Origin: Aureococcus anophagefferens
Taxonomy: Eukaryota; Sar; Pelagophyceae; Pelagomonadales; Pelagomonadaceae
Direction of reading: 5' to 3'
Length of the DNA stretch: 35,475 nucleotides
Assembly: GCF_000186865.1 (NCBI RefSeq)
Contig: NW_008705563.1
Location: forward strand, 21,938 to 57,412
Each line of letters opens with the position of its first letter. Position 1 is the first letter of the stretch. The notes beneath the pieces were generated by a model. It was not told the DNA's origin, did not search any database, and worked only from the letters and a program-made list of their open reading frames with translations. Of this stretch, positions 1 through 8,212 are shown piece by piece. The translations under genes and the position numbers were made by a program.

Positions 1-538
1 CCGCCCGCCGAGCGAGCCCGCGCCGGCCGCGGCGTCGGCGGAGTTCGAGATGGACCGGCAGCGGCGGCTCCTCGCCGACGAGGCGCGGCGCTGGGCCGCC
101 GCGGGCGACGCGGGCGCCGTCGCCGCGCGGCGCGCGCCGCGGCCGGCGGCGGAGCCGCGGCTCCGCGACGAGGACGGCGTCGCGCTGCCGGCGGACGTCG
201 CGGACCTCGTCTTCATGGCCCAAGTCGCGGCGCAGCGGTCGCGGCAGCGCGGGCGGCGCGCGGATCCGCCGCGCGGGGCCGCGCCGGGCTGCCGCGTCGC
301 GGCGCCGCTCCGGCCGTTCCGGAAGAACGCGACGCCGCCGCCGCTGCCCGTCTGGCGGCCGCCGGACGACGACGACGACGCGGCGTCCGCGTCGTCCGGG
401 GACCCCGGCGCGTCGGACGGGGACCCCGGCGCGTCGTCCGGGTCCGGGACGCCGCCGGACGCGGGCGACGCCGCGCGCGTCGCTGGCGACGCGCCCGGCG
501 GGCCGCTCGCCCGGCGGGCCGCGCCGCCCGTGGACTAA
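1..538 (+). CDS. 3' end of an unrecognised Ala/Arg/Pro-rich protein
   Basis: The reading frame is open from the first bases of the window to a TAA at 536-538, so the gene probably begins upstream; the ATG at 50 is only the first in-frame methionine visible. The visible part is low in complexity: an Arg/Ala-rich stretch, a short more ordered piece around VADLVFMAQVAAQ, then an acidic run of five Asp and a small tandem repeat (GDPGAS, GDPGAS), ending in a Pro/Ala-rich tail. I recognise no domain. The stop lies only 2 bp from the stop of the cyclophilin gene on the other strand, so the two genes converge and their 3' UTRs must overlap. It is called coding because of its length in frame and the tight fit with the next gene; high-GC DNA gives long false ORFs, so doubt remains. 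Confidence 0.45.
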   Translation, partial: RPPSEPAPAAASAEFEMDRQRRLLADEARRWAAAGDAGAVAARRAPRPAAEPRLRDEDGVALPADVADLVFMAQVAAQRSRQRGRRADPPRGAAPGCRVAAPLRPFRKNATPPPLPVWRPPDDDDDAASASSGDPGASDGDPGASSGSGTPPDAGDAARVAGDAPGGPLARRAAPPVD

Positions 539-540
539 GG

Positions 541-1197
541 TTACGCGAGGCCCGCGACGGCGATGGAATGCATCGCGACGGGCTCCACCGGCCGGTCGTC
601 GCGGTCCGTCTTCGCGCGCGCGATCTTCAGCACGACGTCGTAGCCCGACGTCACACGCCCGAAAACGGGGTGGGACGCCGGGCCGCCGCCGAACCAGTCG
701 AGCTCGCCGTTGTCCTCGACGTTGACGAAGAACTGCGAGCCGCCGCTGTGCCGCGCGCCGCTGTTGGCCATGGACAGCGTCCCCGCGGCGTTCGTGTCCC
801 GCGACGTGAACTCGTCGCGGATGTTGCCGCCGTTGAAGCGCGCGTCCGTCGCGTTGCGCGCGTAGTTGTGGAACGCGCCGTCGGGCGGGCCGCCGGAGCC
901 CGCCTTCTTCGACTTCGGGTCCCGCGCGTGGGGGCAGCCGAACTGGACCATGAAGTCGTCGATGACGCGATGGAAGTGGATGCCCTCGTAGAAGCCCGAC
1001 GTCGCCAGGTCGACGAAGTTCGACACCGTGCGCGGCACGCGGTCCATGAAGAGCTCGGCCTCGAAGTCGCCGAGCGTCGTCGAGAACGTCGCCGTCGGGT
1101 TCGGCCGGTCCCAGACGACGGGCGGCTCGCGGTCGGCGCCGAAGACCGCGTAGGCGATCGCGACCGCGGCGGCGGCGGCGGCGGCGTACTTGAGCAT
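541..1197 (-). CDS. Membrane-anchored or secreted cyclophilin-type peptidyl-prolyl isomerase
   Basis: Cyclophilins catalyse cis-trans isomerisation of Xaa-Pro bonds and help proteins fold. The 218-residue protein has a hydrophobic Ala/Val-rich N-terminus (about residues 3-20, a signal peptide or anchor), then one complete cyclophilin domain (about 32-216). Visible signatures are TVSNFVDLA, the catalytic-Arg segment FHRVIDDFMVQFG, the substrate-pocket segment GTLSMANSG, GSQFFVN, and HPVFGRV near the end. These match the small secretory or bacterial-like cyclophilins better than cytosolic CypA (FHRIIPGFMCQGG). The start at 1197 is chosen because an upstream extension to 1275 has only a TTG codon. 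An entry into the secretory pathway is inferred from the N-terminus. It shares a 128-bp divergent promoter region with the gene starting at 1326. Confidence 0.88.
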   Translation of the reverse strand: MLKYAAAAAAAVAIAYAVFGADREPPVVWDRPNPTATFSTTLGDFEAELFMDRVPRTVSNFVDLATSGFYEGIHFHRVIDDFMVQFGCPHARDPKSKKAGSGGPPDGAFHNYARNATDARFNGGNIRDEFTSRDTNAAGTLSMANSGARHSGGSQFFVNVEDNGELDWFGGGPASHPVFGRVTSGYDVVLKIARAKTDRDDRPVEPVAMHSIAVAGLA

Positions 1198-1325
1198 GGC
1201 GCTGCGCGGAGACGGCGCGGAGCGGCGGCGCTGCGATGGCGCGATCTGATTGGGCAGCCCCAGGTTGACGCGCAAGTTGCCGTCGGTTTCATCAGACCTC
1301 CTCGAGAAGGTGGGGAGGCTCGACC
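1198..1325. promoter_or_regulatory. Short divergent promoter region
   Basis: These 128 bp separate the start codons of the cyclophilin gene (-) and the coiled-coil gene (+), and must hold both 5' UTRs and both promoters. I see no TATA box or other motif I would name. The call rests only on the head-to-head arrangement. Confidence 0.4.
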
Positions 1326-4300
1326 ATGGTCGTGCGCGAGCAGAAGGAGTGGTCCTACGCTAATTTCCAGCGGCCCAAAGCGGGGAGCCGCAAGAGCCCG
1401 CGCGGCGCGTCGCTGCGGCCCTACGTCAAGGGCCCGAGGCGCGTCGTCGATGCCAGCTGGGCCGGCGGCGGCGACGCGTCGGGCGACGGCGAGTCGCTCG
1501 AGGACCGCGACGCCGCGAGCTGGCTGCCCGGCGGCGCGACCTACTACGGGTCGCTGGGCGCCGGCGCGGCCGCGGCCCGGGGCGCGCTCGAGGTCGTGCC
1601 GTCCGCGGCGCGGGCCGCGTCCGCGCCGCCGCGCGCGCGGCCGCCGGCCGACGACGGCGCGCACGTGCGCACGGCGCTCAACTTCCTCATGCTCGAGGGC
1701 GCCCAGAGCGCCGAGAGCATGTGCCGCCAGCTCCGGGACCTGGGCCTCAACGAGGAGGCCGCGCGGGGCCAGGTCGCGCGGCGACTCCGGGCGACCGCGC
1801 GACCGGGCGCGGCGGAGCCCGAGGACGCGCCGCGGCCGAAGCTGCGCGAGGAGACGCTGGACCTGCGGCGGCGGCTCCGGGAGCACTTCGACAAGCTCAG
1901 CGCCGCCGAGGCGCGGGACGCGGCCGAGGCGCCCGCGCCCGCGGCGCCGCCGCCGCGGGCCCGGATCCTCGACGAGGCGACCGCGCCGAGCGTCGCCGCG
2001 TCGCCGCGCGTCGTCGTCAGCGACCGGCGGCCCGCGTCGAGCCCCCACGGCCGGCGCTGCGCGTCGCGGCCGGGGAGCCGCCAGGCGCGCGGCGCGCGGC
2101 CCGCGACGGCGGACCCGCGGCTCGACTTCGGCGACGGCTTCGGCGACGTGCTGGGCTCGCCGCCCGCGAGGACGCGGAGCCGGTCGCCGCCGCGGTCCGC
2201 GGCGTCGCCCGAGCGGTGCGGCCCGCGCTTCGGCGACGACGTCACGGCCGTGATCTGCCCGTCCTGCAAGTGGGACCACGGGCGCCGGTGCACCTACTGC
2301 CTGCTCCCGAAGAGCGCGTTGACGCCGCGGCTGAGCCTCAAGGACGTCGGCGCGCGGCTCCTGAAGAAGCACCCCGGCCTGAAGGCCGCGGAGTTGCTCG
2401 ACAAGCTCGAGGCCTACGGGCGCAACGACGGCGTCGCGGCCGAGACGCACGCGAATCTCCGGCTGCCGCGGCCCGAGCCGCGGTCCCTGGCGCACCTCTG
2501 CCCCATGCACGCCCTGGAGCGGGAAGCGCTGGAGCACGTCGCCGAGCGCCAGGACGCGTCGCTGAAGCGCAAGGACGCGGAGCGCGCGGCGCAGGGACGG
2601 GTCGAGGACGGCCTCCGCGTGACGATCGCCGAGCTCAGCGTCGGCAACGAGGCCTTCGAGAGCCGCATCGCCGGCGCCATGACGACGCTGAGCCTGAGCC
2701 ACAAGGAGATGATGACGTGGCAGGAGACGGCGCTCATGGGCCACGAGGACCACGCCCAGTTGGCCGCGAAGCACGCCGCGGTGCTCGACGCGAAGGCGTC
2801 GCTGGCCTACAAGCAGCGGGGTCTCGAGGAGCACAACAAGCAGCTGCGGCTCCAGGTCCACTTGCTCGAGGGCCACGTGCGGGCGCTGCAGGAAGATAAG
2901 AAAAAGCTCGTCGCGCCGCCGCCGCCGCGGCGCGTCCGCCACTTCGGGTGCCAGACGGCGACCTTGGTCGAGCGCGTCGTCACGGTCTACGCGCCGGCGC
3001 CGGCGCCCGTCGTGTCGCCGCCGCCCGAGGAGCCGCGGAGCGAGGCGCCGTCCGAGGACGAGAGCCTCATCACCGCGGGCTCCGCGAAGACGCTCGGCTT
3101 CTCCGCGACGCTCGAGGAGATGCACGCGATCCTGGAAAAAAAGGCCAGGGCCGACTTCGCCCACGCCGCCGAGGGCGCGGCGAGGCAGGACCTGCCGCGC
3201 TTCGTCGAGGCGCACATGGCCAAGAAGCACGGCAGCGAAAAGGCCGCGCGCGCGAAGACGCGCGTCTTCGCGACGTCGGTCCTCAAGTGGGAGCGCCACA
3301 AGGGCATCGGCCGCCTCTACGCCTTCGCCATCGCCGCGGGCCTCATGCACACGGACGCGTGGAGCCCCGCGCTGTCCGACGTCGCCGTCGGCCTCTTCGC
3401 GGCCGCGTTCTCCAAATCGGACGGCGCGGGGCTCGCGGACTTTTTGAGCCGGAACACGATCGTCTGCGCCGGCGAGAAGCGGCGATTGGTGGACGCGCTG
3501 ACGCTCGCGGCGCCCAAGGCCGCCGCGGCGTCCGCGTTTTTGGGCGCGAACGTCGCGCGCGGGGCGCCGCCGGCGCCCGCGCAGTGCCTGCGGGCGGTGG
3601 CGTCGGAGGTGCAGCTGCGGCGTCTCTTCGTCGCCATCGACCGCATCCCGACGGACGCGAAGACGAAGACCGGCGAGCCGCTGTTGGACTTCGAGTTCTT
3701 TCTGCGGTTGGTCTTGGATTTCTACATCTCGCGCGCGCGCGCCGTGCTGCGCTGCCTCGAGCGCTGCTTCGCGGAGCTGTGCGCCGGCGGCGGCGACGTG
3801 TCCTTCGGTGCCTTCGCTTCGTGCCTCGACGAGCACCGGGTCGTCTACCGGGGCGTCGCGGGCTGTGTGGAAATCAACCGCTGGTTTGGGACGTCCCGAC
3901 CAAACTTTGAAATTCTCTAGCTCAGCCACATCGAAGTCGATTCGGCTGATTCTTGGACGGATCGATCGCTCTCCTCGAGTTCTTGAAGCAGAGTTGAAGG
4001 GCTTGTGTCGAACCTTTCGAATACGCGCACATTGAAGTCGGGTTGAAGATTTGATTTCCCCGCAGGTCGCCGGCGACGCGGCCTACGCGGACTTCGGGTC
4101 CGCGGACGAGGCGCTCAACGTCGCGGGCCGGGGCCGCGCGTCGCTGGGCGCTAGGCAGCGGGCGAAGAAGGAGAACCACGGTCGCCGGCTCCAGGTCTGG
4201 AAGGCGCTGCGGCTCGAGGCCGCGGCCACGGACAAGGGCGGCGCGCGCGCGTCGTCCGCGCGGAGCGTGCGGTCTTCCGCGGCGAAGCGCGCGTCGGCGG

Positions 4301-4524
4301 CGAGCCTCGCGAAGAAGCTCGAGAGCGCGAAGAACGAGGAGCTCGAGGCCATGGCGCTGAGCCTCGACGCGGCGCGCCTCGCGCGCGCGTGCTTCGTCGC
4401 CCACGTCGTCCCGGCGGACCCGCCGGACAACGAGGTCAACGACCAGGCGGCCCTCGACACGGTCCTCTCGGCCCTCGACGTCGTCGTCCACGACGAGGGC
4501 GACGCGGCGACGGCGCTCATGTAA
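1326..4524 (+). CDS. Large coiled-coil protein with a Cys-rich motif, two exons split by an introner
   Basis: Exons 1326-3854 and 4066-4524 give 995 residues. From N to C: a disordered basic start; a short helical patch around residue 120-160; a long Pro/Ala/Arg-rich linker; a compact Cys motif near residues 309-325 (CPSCKWDHGRRCTYC, probably metal-binding); a coiled coil about residues 390-530; then a mostly helical C-terminal half with acidic, EF-hand-like stretches lacking a clear calcium loop; and a second basic coiled coil near the end. The 211-bp intron is in phase 0: the exon 1 frame would otherwise read into the element and stop at 3918-3920, while splicing gives the smooth join YRG-VAGDAAYADF. 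I do not recognise the family; the layout is reminiscent of cytoskeletal or ciliary proteins, which is a guess. A possible AATAAA lies at 4573. Confidence 0.75.
3855..4065 (+). mobile_element. Introner element 1 (intron made by a non-autonomous DNA transposon)
   Basis: The 211-bp intron consists of an 8-bp target-site copy (GTCGCGGG, 3855-3862) and a 203-bp element (3863-4065); the second target copy (GTCGCCGG, 4066-4073) begins exon 2, with one mismatch. The element ends are imperfect inverted repeats: CTGTGTGGAAATC at the left and, reversed, CTGCGGGGAAATC at the right (11 of 13 match). The donor GT is supplied by the target copy and the acceptor CAG by the right terminus. The body is clearly poorer in GC than its surroundings and has a perfect 10-bp palindrome GGGACGTCCC at 3889-3898. 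It aligns without gaps to the reverse complement of the element at 8836-9038, with 24 differences in 203 bases by hand count. Confidence 0.9.
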
Positions 4525-4572
4525 AAGCTTCAACTTGCCGCGTTTTTTAATGGGGCTGCCCTCGCACGAAAA

Positions 4573-4578
4573 AATAAA
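4573..4578 (+). terminator. Possible polyadenylation signal AATAAA
   Basis: An AATAAA hexamer lies about 50 bp past the stop codon of the coiled-coil gene and 36 bp before the next start codon, inside an A-rich patch that stands out in this GC-rich DNA. Use of AATAAA in this lineage is not certain. Confidence 0.3.
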
Positions 4579-4613
4579 GTGCTGATGGCTGCGCCCCGCT
4601 AGGCCGCTCCGCG

Positions 4614-5831
4614 ATGGGCCTCCTCTTCCTCGCCGCGGGCTACAGCGCGACGTCGGCGACGCTGTCCATCGTCAACAAGTGGGCCCTCGTGCGCTTCCCC
4701 TACTCGGGCGCCCTCACGGTGCTCCAGTTCGGCTTCGCCGCCGGCGCCGTGCGGCTTTTCGCCGCGCTGAAGCTCGTCGAGTGCGACGCGCTGGACTGGA
4801 AGACGGTCAAGGCCTTCGCGCCGGCCGTGGTCATGTTCTACGCGTCCATCGCGTCGAACATGCGGCTCCTCGCCGCGTCGACCGTCGACACGTTCGTCGT
4901 CGTCCGTTCCGTCGTGCCCATCGCGACGCAGGTCGGCGAGCTCCTGTTCTTCGAGCGGTCCGTGGCGCCGGCGCCGAGTGCGCTCCAGGTGGCGTCCCTC
5001 GCCGTCATCGCTGTGGGCGCCGCGGGCTACGGGTCCGCGAACGCGGCCGTGTTGTCGCCGGCCGTCGCGGGCTGGGCCGCGCTCTATCTGGCGTGCATCT
5101 CCGGCGACACCCTGGTGGTGAAGAAGGTCGTCTCGTCCGTGGAGTTGAGTAGATGGGGCTACGTCTACTACAACAATTTGCTCGCGCTCGCGGTGTTTCC
5201 GGTTTGGGCGTGGTTATCCGGAGAGCTCGCGCGGCTCGCGACCGAGAGGCCCCTGGAGGCGCTCGGCGACCCGGTGTCCTGCGCGGCCGTCGCGCTCTCC
5301 TGCGCCATCGGCCTGGGCATCTCCTTCTTCGGGCTCAACGCGCGGCGCGCGCTCTCCGCGACGGCGTTTACCGTTTTGGGCGTCGCGTGCAAGTTCCTGA
5401 GCATCGCCATCAATTCGACGGTCTGGGCCCACCACGCGCCCCACGCGGCCCTCCCCTGGCTGCTGTTGGCGCTGTTGGGGTCCGTGCTCTACCAGAAAGC
5501 GTCGAACCTGGCGAAGGACGACCGCGACCGGCGGACGTCGCGCGACGCCGCCGAACAGCGGAAGCGGGACCGGCGCGGCGCGGCGGCGTGGCCCGCGCGG
5601 CTCGGGGTGCTGGTGGCGGCGGCGCTGGGTGTCGCCGCGCTCCGGGCCGCGCTCGCGCCGGCGACGGCGGTCGTCCGCCCGTCGCCGGAGCTCGCGGAGC
5701 GGCTCCGCGCGGAGGAGCGGCGCGCGGCCGCGGCCGAGGCGCTCGCCGAGGAGGCGATCGCCCACGTCGAGGCCATGCGCCTCGACCGCGACGCGGCGCG
5801 CGCGCGGCTCCGCGGGGCGCGGGGGATGTAA
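4614..5831 (+). CDS. Nucleotide-sugar transporter-like protein (TPT/DMT superfamily, GONST-like)
   Basis: This is a 405-residue multi-pass membrane protein of the drug/metabolite transporter superfamily, whose TPT/NST branch exchanges nucleotide sugars across the Golgi membrane. The first helix starts at residue 1 (ATLSIVNKWAL, as in NST N-termini), and about nine hydrophobic segments follow to residue 295. The segment GLNARRALSATAFTVLGVACKF matches the conserved penultimate-helix region of plant GONST-type GDP-sugar transporters (SATAFTVxGVxNKF), followed by INSTVWAHHA. After the core comes a charged linker, one extra hydrophobic segment (about 325-345) and a basic/acidic coiled coil to the end, which ordinary NSTs lack. 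The substrate cannot be read from sequence; a GDP-linked sugar is the best guess. The gene is single-exon and lies 90 bp after the previous gene on the same strand. Confidence 0.75.
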   Translation: MGLLFLAAGYSATSATLSIVNKWALVRFPYSGALTVLQFGFAAGAVRLFAALKLVECDALDWKTVKAFAPAVVMFYASIASNMRLLAASTVDTFVVVRSVVPIATQVGELLFFERSVAPAPSALQVASLAVIAVGAAGYGSANAAVLSPAVAGWAALYLACISGDTLVVKKVVSSVELSRWGYVYYNNLLALAVFPVWAWLSGELARLATERPLEALGDPVSCAAVALSCAIGLGISFFGLNARRALSATAFTVLGVACKFLSIAINSTVWAHHAPHAALPWLLLALLGSVLYQKASNLAKDDRDRRTSRDAAEQRKRDRRGAAAWPARLGVLVAAALGVAALRAALAPATAVVRPSPELAERLRAEERRAAAAEALAEEAIAHVEAMRLDRDAARARLRGARGM

Positions 5832-6010
5832 AAGGCGGGTCGATCGTCGATGGGTGGGGGCCCTGAGACGCGGCCATGGCCGGCCGGAGGCCGTCGCGCC
5901 GCGACCAGCGGCGTGGCGGATTTGCTGGATCTTGGCTTTGAAGCCCAGAGTCGCTTCGCGTCACGCACTCGCCGCTCGCATCGACGAGCCGCCGCACGGA
6001 ATCACCGTCG
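5832..6010. other. Intergenic spacer before the pyrophosphatase gene
   Basis: This 179-bp spacer between two same-strand genes must hold the end of the transporter transcript and the promoter and 5' UTR of the pyrophosphatase gene. I see no RNA gene or repeat in it. Confidence 0.4.
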
Positions 6011-6817
6011 ATGTACACGTCCGCCACCCTCATGCTCGCACTGGCCGCGCGCGGCGCGTCGGCCTTCGCCGCCGGCGCCCGCAGGGTGTCGGCGACGGCG
6101 CTGCGCGCCACGTCCACCGTCGTCGAGGGCGAGGAGGGCACGGAGTCCTACGCCCAGTACTTCGTCGACGCCGACGGGTCGAAGATCAGCCCCTGGCACG
6201 ACATTTCCCTCATGGACGGCGACGCCTACAACATGGTCACGGAGATCCCCAAGTACGGCACGGCCAAGATGGAGGTCGACACCAAGGGCGAGAACAACCC
6301 GATCGTCCAGGACATGAAGAAGGGCAAGCTCCGCTTCTACCACGGCCCCATCTTCTGGAACTACGGCTGCCTGCCCCAGACCTGGGAGAACCCCAACGAG
6401 GAGCACCCCGTGCTCAAGTGCTTCGGCGACGACGACCCCATCGACGTCGTCGAGATCGGCTCGTCGGCGCTCGTGCCGGGCTCCGTGACGCCCGTCAAGC
6501 CCCTGGGCGTCCTCGCCATGATCGACGACGGCGAGCTCGACTGGAAGGTCGTCGCCATCGCCGAGTCGGACCCGCTGGCCAAGGAGCTCGACGACATCGC
6601 CGACGTCGAGGCCAAGTGCCCCGGCGTCGTCTCGGGCATCCGCGAGTGGTTCCGCTGGTACAAGACGCCCGACGACAAGCCCATCAACGCCTTCGGCTTC
6701 GACGAGGAGTGCCTCCCCAAGGCCAAGGCCGTCGAGGTCATCGAGGAGACCCACGCGTCCTGGAAGGGGCTCCGCGACGGCTCCATCGACGCGGGCAAGC
6801 TCTGGAAGGGCAACTAG
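6011..6817 (+). CDS. Soluble inorganic pyrophosphatase (family I), probably plastid-targeted
   Basis: The enzyme hydrolyses pyrophosphate to two phosphates and so drives biosynthetic reactions such as ADP-glucose, nucleotide and aminoacyl-tRNA synthesis. The 268-residue protein has the family I signature DDDPIDVVEIG with its metal-binding Asp residues, plus EIPK, YHGPIFWNYGCLPQTWENP and a C-terminal KAVEVIEETHASW helix, all as in eukaryotic members. The first 40 or so residues form a signal-peptide-like stretch followed by A-S-A-F-A and an Arg-rich segment, the layout of the bipartite plastid presequence in algae with secondary red plastids (ASAFAP motif). Plastid location is inferred from this. 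The ATG at 6011 is chosen because it gives the complete presequence. No introns are seen, and codon use is strongly biased to C-ending codons, as expected for a well-expressed gene. Confidence 0.93.
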   Translation: MYTSATLMLALAARGASAFAAGARRVSATALRATSTVVEGEEGTESYAQYFVDADGSKISPWHDISLMDGDAYNMVTEIPKYGTAKMEVDTKGENNPIVQDMKKGKLRFYHGPIFWNYGCLPQTWENPNEEHPVLKCFGDDDPIDVVEIGSSALVPGSVTPVKPLGVLAMIDDGELDWKVVAIAESDPLAKELDDIADVEAKCPGVVSGIREWFRWYKTPDDKPINAFGFDEECLPKAKAVEVIEETHASWKGLRDGSIDAGKLWKGN

Positions 6818-6891
6818 ATCGCGGCCGTTCAAGGCCCCGCGAAAATCCCCCGCGCGGCCGCCAAGGCGCCTCCCCGTTTCGTAACGAGCGG

Positions 6892-8043
6892 CTAGGGCGT
6901 AGCGTGGACGGCGACGTGCGCGGACCCGAACGCGGACCCCCAGCGGATCTCGCCGAGGGGCCGGTGGCGCACGCGCCGCCGCGCCTGGGCGACGGCGAAG
7001 GCGTGGGCGACGTCGCGCAGCGTCGGCGCCGCGTCGACGGCCCAGCGCAGGGGCGCGTCGCCGTCGAGGCACCGGAGCCGGGAGATCGACCGATCGACCT
7101 TCGCGGTGTGGTAGGCGTGGGCCGAGCCCTCGCGCCTCCGCAGCGCCGCGGCCCAGGCGCCGAAGTCGACGTCCGTCGTCTCCGGCTGCGCGTCGCCGCG
7201 GCGGAGCGCCGTCGTCGACGCGCGCGAGGCGCCGCGGAGGGGCGCGCCGTCGTCCTCCGGCGCCGGGTAGGGCTCCGCCGCGAGCCGCGCCGCGAGGTCG
7301 CGAAAGGCACCGACGAGGCCCGCCGACCGGCGGTCCCAGCCCTCGACGAGGAGCGCGGACCCCGGCGCGTCCGGGTCTCGCACGGACCGCGCGAGCCAGT
7401 GCTGGAGCTGCGCGTCCAGCAAATCCGACGCGACGCGGCTCATGGGGTTCCAGGCCGTGCGGCCGCCGGCCGTGCCCTTGCGGTGCTCCGCGCGCGCGCG
7501 GCTGAACCTGCGCAGCGAGTCCTCCTCCGTCTCCAGGAAGTAGCGGCCGCGGCCGCTCGGGATCACCGCGCGGGCTTTGAACCGCCGGCTCACCGCGGGC
7601 AGCGCGACGCCCTCGGCGGCGCGCACGTAGGCTAAAATGCGGCCCATGAGGTCGTCCACGCGCGAGACGGCCGCGGCCGCGCCGCTCGAGTTTGTCGCGA
7701 GGCGCAGCGGCGGGACTTTGGGCGCGTCGAGGTCGAGGACGGAGACGGGCGACCGCGGCGCGGCGTCGGCCTTGGCCCGGGGCGACCGCGGCGCGGCGTC
7801 GGCCTCGGCCCGGGGGATGCCGCCGGGCGGCCGGCCCTTGCGCAGCGTGACGACGAGGCCGTTGCGCAGCCTCGTGGCGTCGGTGACCGGCGCGCCGTTG
7901 GCTTCGAGGTAGAGCTCGCCCTTGGCGCGGAACTTGGCCTTGACCGCGGCGAGGAGCGCGTCGGCCGAGCCCGAGCCGCCCGACCATTTCAAGGGCTTCT
8001 CCTGCTGCCCGAAGGCGACGGAGAGACGGATAATCGTGGCCAT
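6892..8043 (-). CDS. Unrecognised protein with ubiquitin-like-sized N-terminus and possible F-box-like segment
   Basis: The ATG at 8043 gives 383 residues; an extension to 8142 exists but looks like 5' UTR. The first 75 residues (from MATIIRLSVAFG to LRNGLVVTLRKG) have the size and strand pattern of a ubiquitin-like or doublecortin-like fold. A Pro/Ala/Asp linker follows, carrying an exact 11-residue tandem duplication of the ADAAPRSPRAK type, coded by a 33-bp repeat. Next is a helical piece (VDDLMGRILAYVRAAEG, LPAVSRRFKA) that resembles an F-box, then an Arg/Ala-rich region with several Trp residues. I do not recognise the family and the domain suggestions are weak. It converges with the pyrophosphatase gene (75 bp between stops) and diverges from the ankyrin gene at 8213. 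Confidence 0.6.
   Translation of the reverse strand: MATIIRLSVAFGQQEKPLKWSGGSGSADALLAAVKAKFRAKGELYLEANGAPVTDATRLRNGLVVTLRKGRPPGGIPRAEADAAPRSPRAKADAAPRSPVSVLDLDAPKVPPLRLATNSSGAAAAVSRVDDLMGRILAYVRAAEGVALPAVSRRFKARAVIPSGRGRYFLETEEDSLRRFSRARAEHRKGTAGGRTAWNPMSRVASDLLDAQLQHWLARSVRDPDAPGSALLVEGWDRRSAGLVGAFRDLAARLAAEPYPAPEDDGAPLRGASRASTTALRRGDAQPETTDVDFGAWAAALRRREGSAHAYHTAKVDRSISRLRCLDGDAPLRWAVDAAPTLRDVAHAFAVAQARRRVRHRPLGEIRWGSAFGSAHVAVHATP
7748..7813. repeat. Tandem duplication of 33 bp inside a coding region
   Basis: Two adjacent 33-bp copies (7748-7780 and 7781-7813) differ at one base (cctTgg versus cctCgg). The repeat is in frame with the gene on the minus strand and duplicates 11 residues of its linker. 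The high identity suggests a recent slippage or unequal-exchange event. Confidence 0.85.
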
Positions 8044-8212
8044 GACGACGCGCTGGAGCTCAATGTGAGAGGCGGTTCGTGGCCATGACGCTGCCAGAGC
8101 GCCGATCTCGGCATCACCGACCCAACTGCACGACGGCAACAACGCCCGTGCACAGCGGCGGAGAGCGTCGACATGGGCAGCTAGCTAAACCCCGACACGG
8201 TAACCATTAACC

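Noticed and set aside
651..3929. Very long minus-strand ORF of over 1000 codons opposite the coiled-coil gene
   Set aside because: It is an antisense shadow produced by high GC and few stop codons: Arg/Ala-rich, no domain, and it runs through the real cyclophilin gene in a wrong frame.
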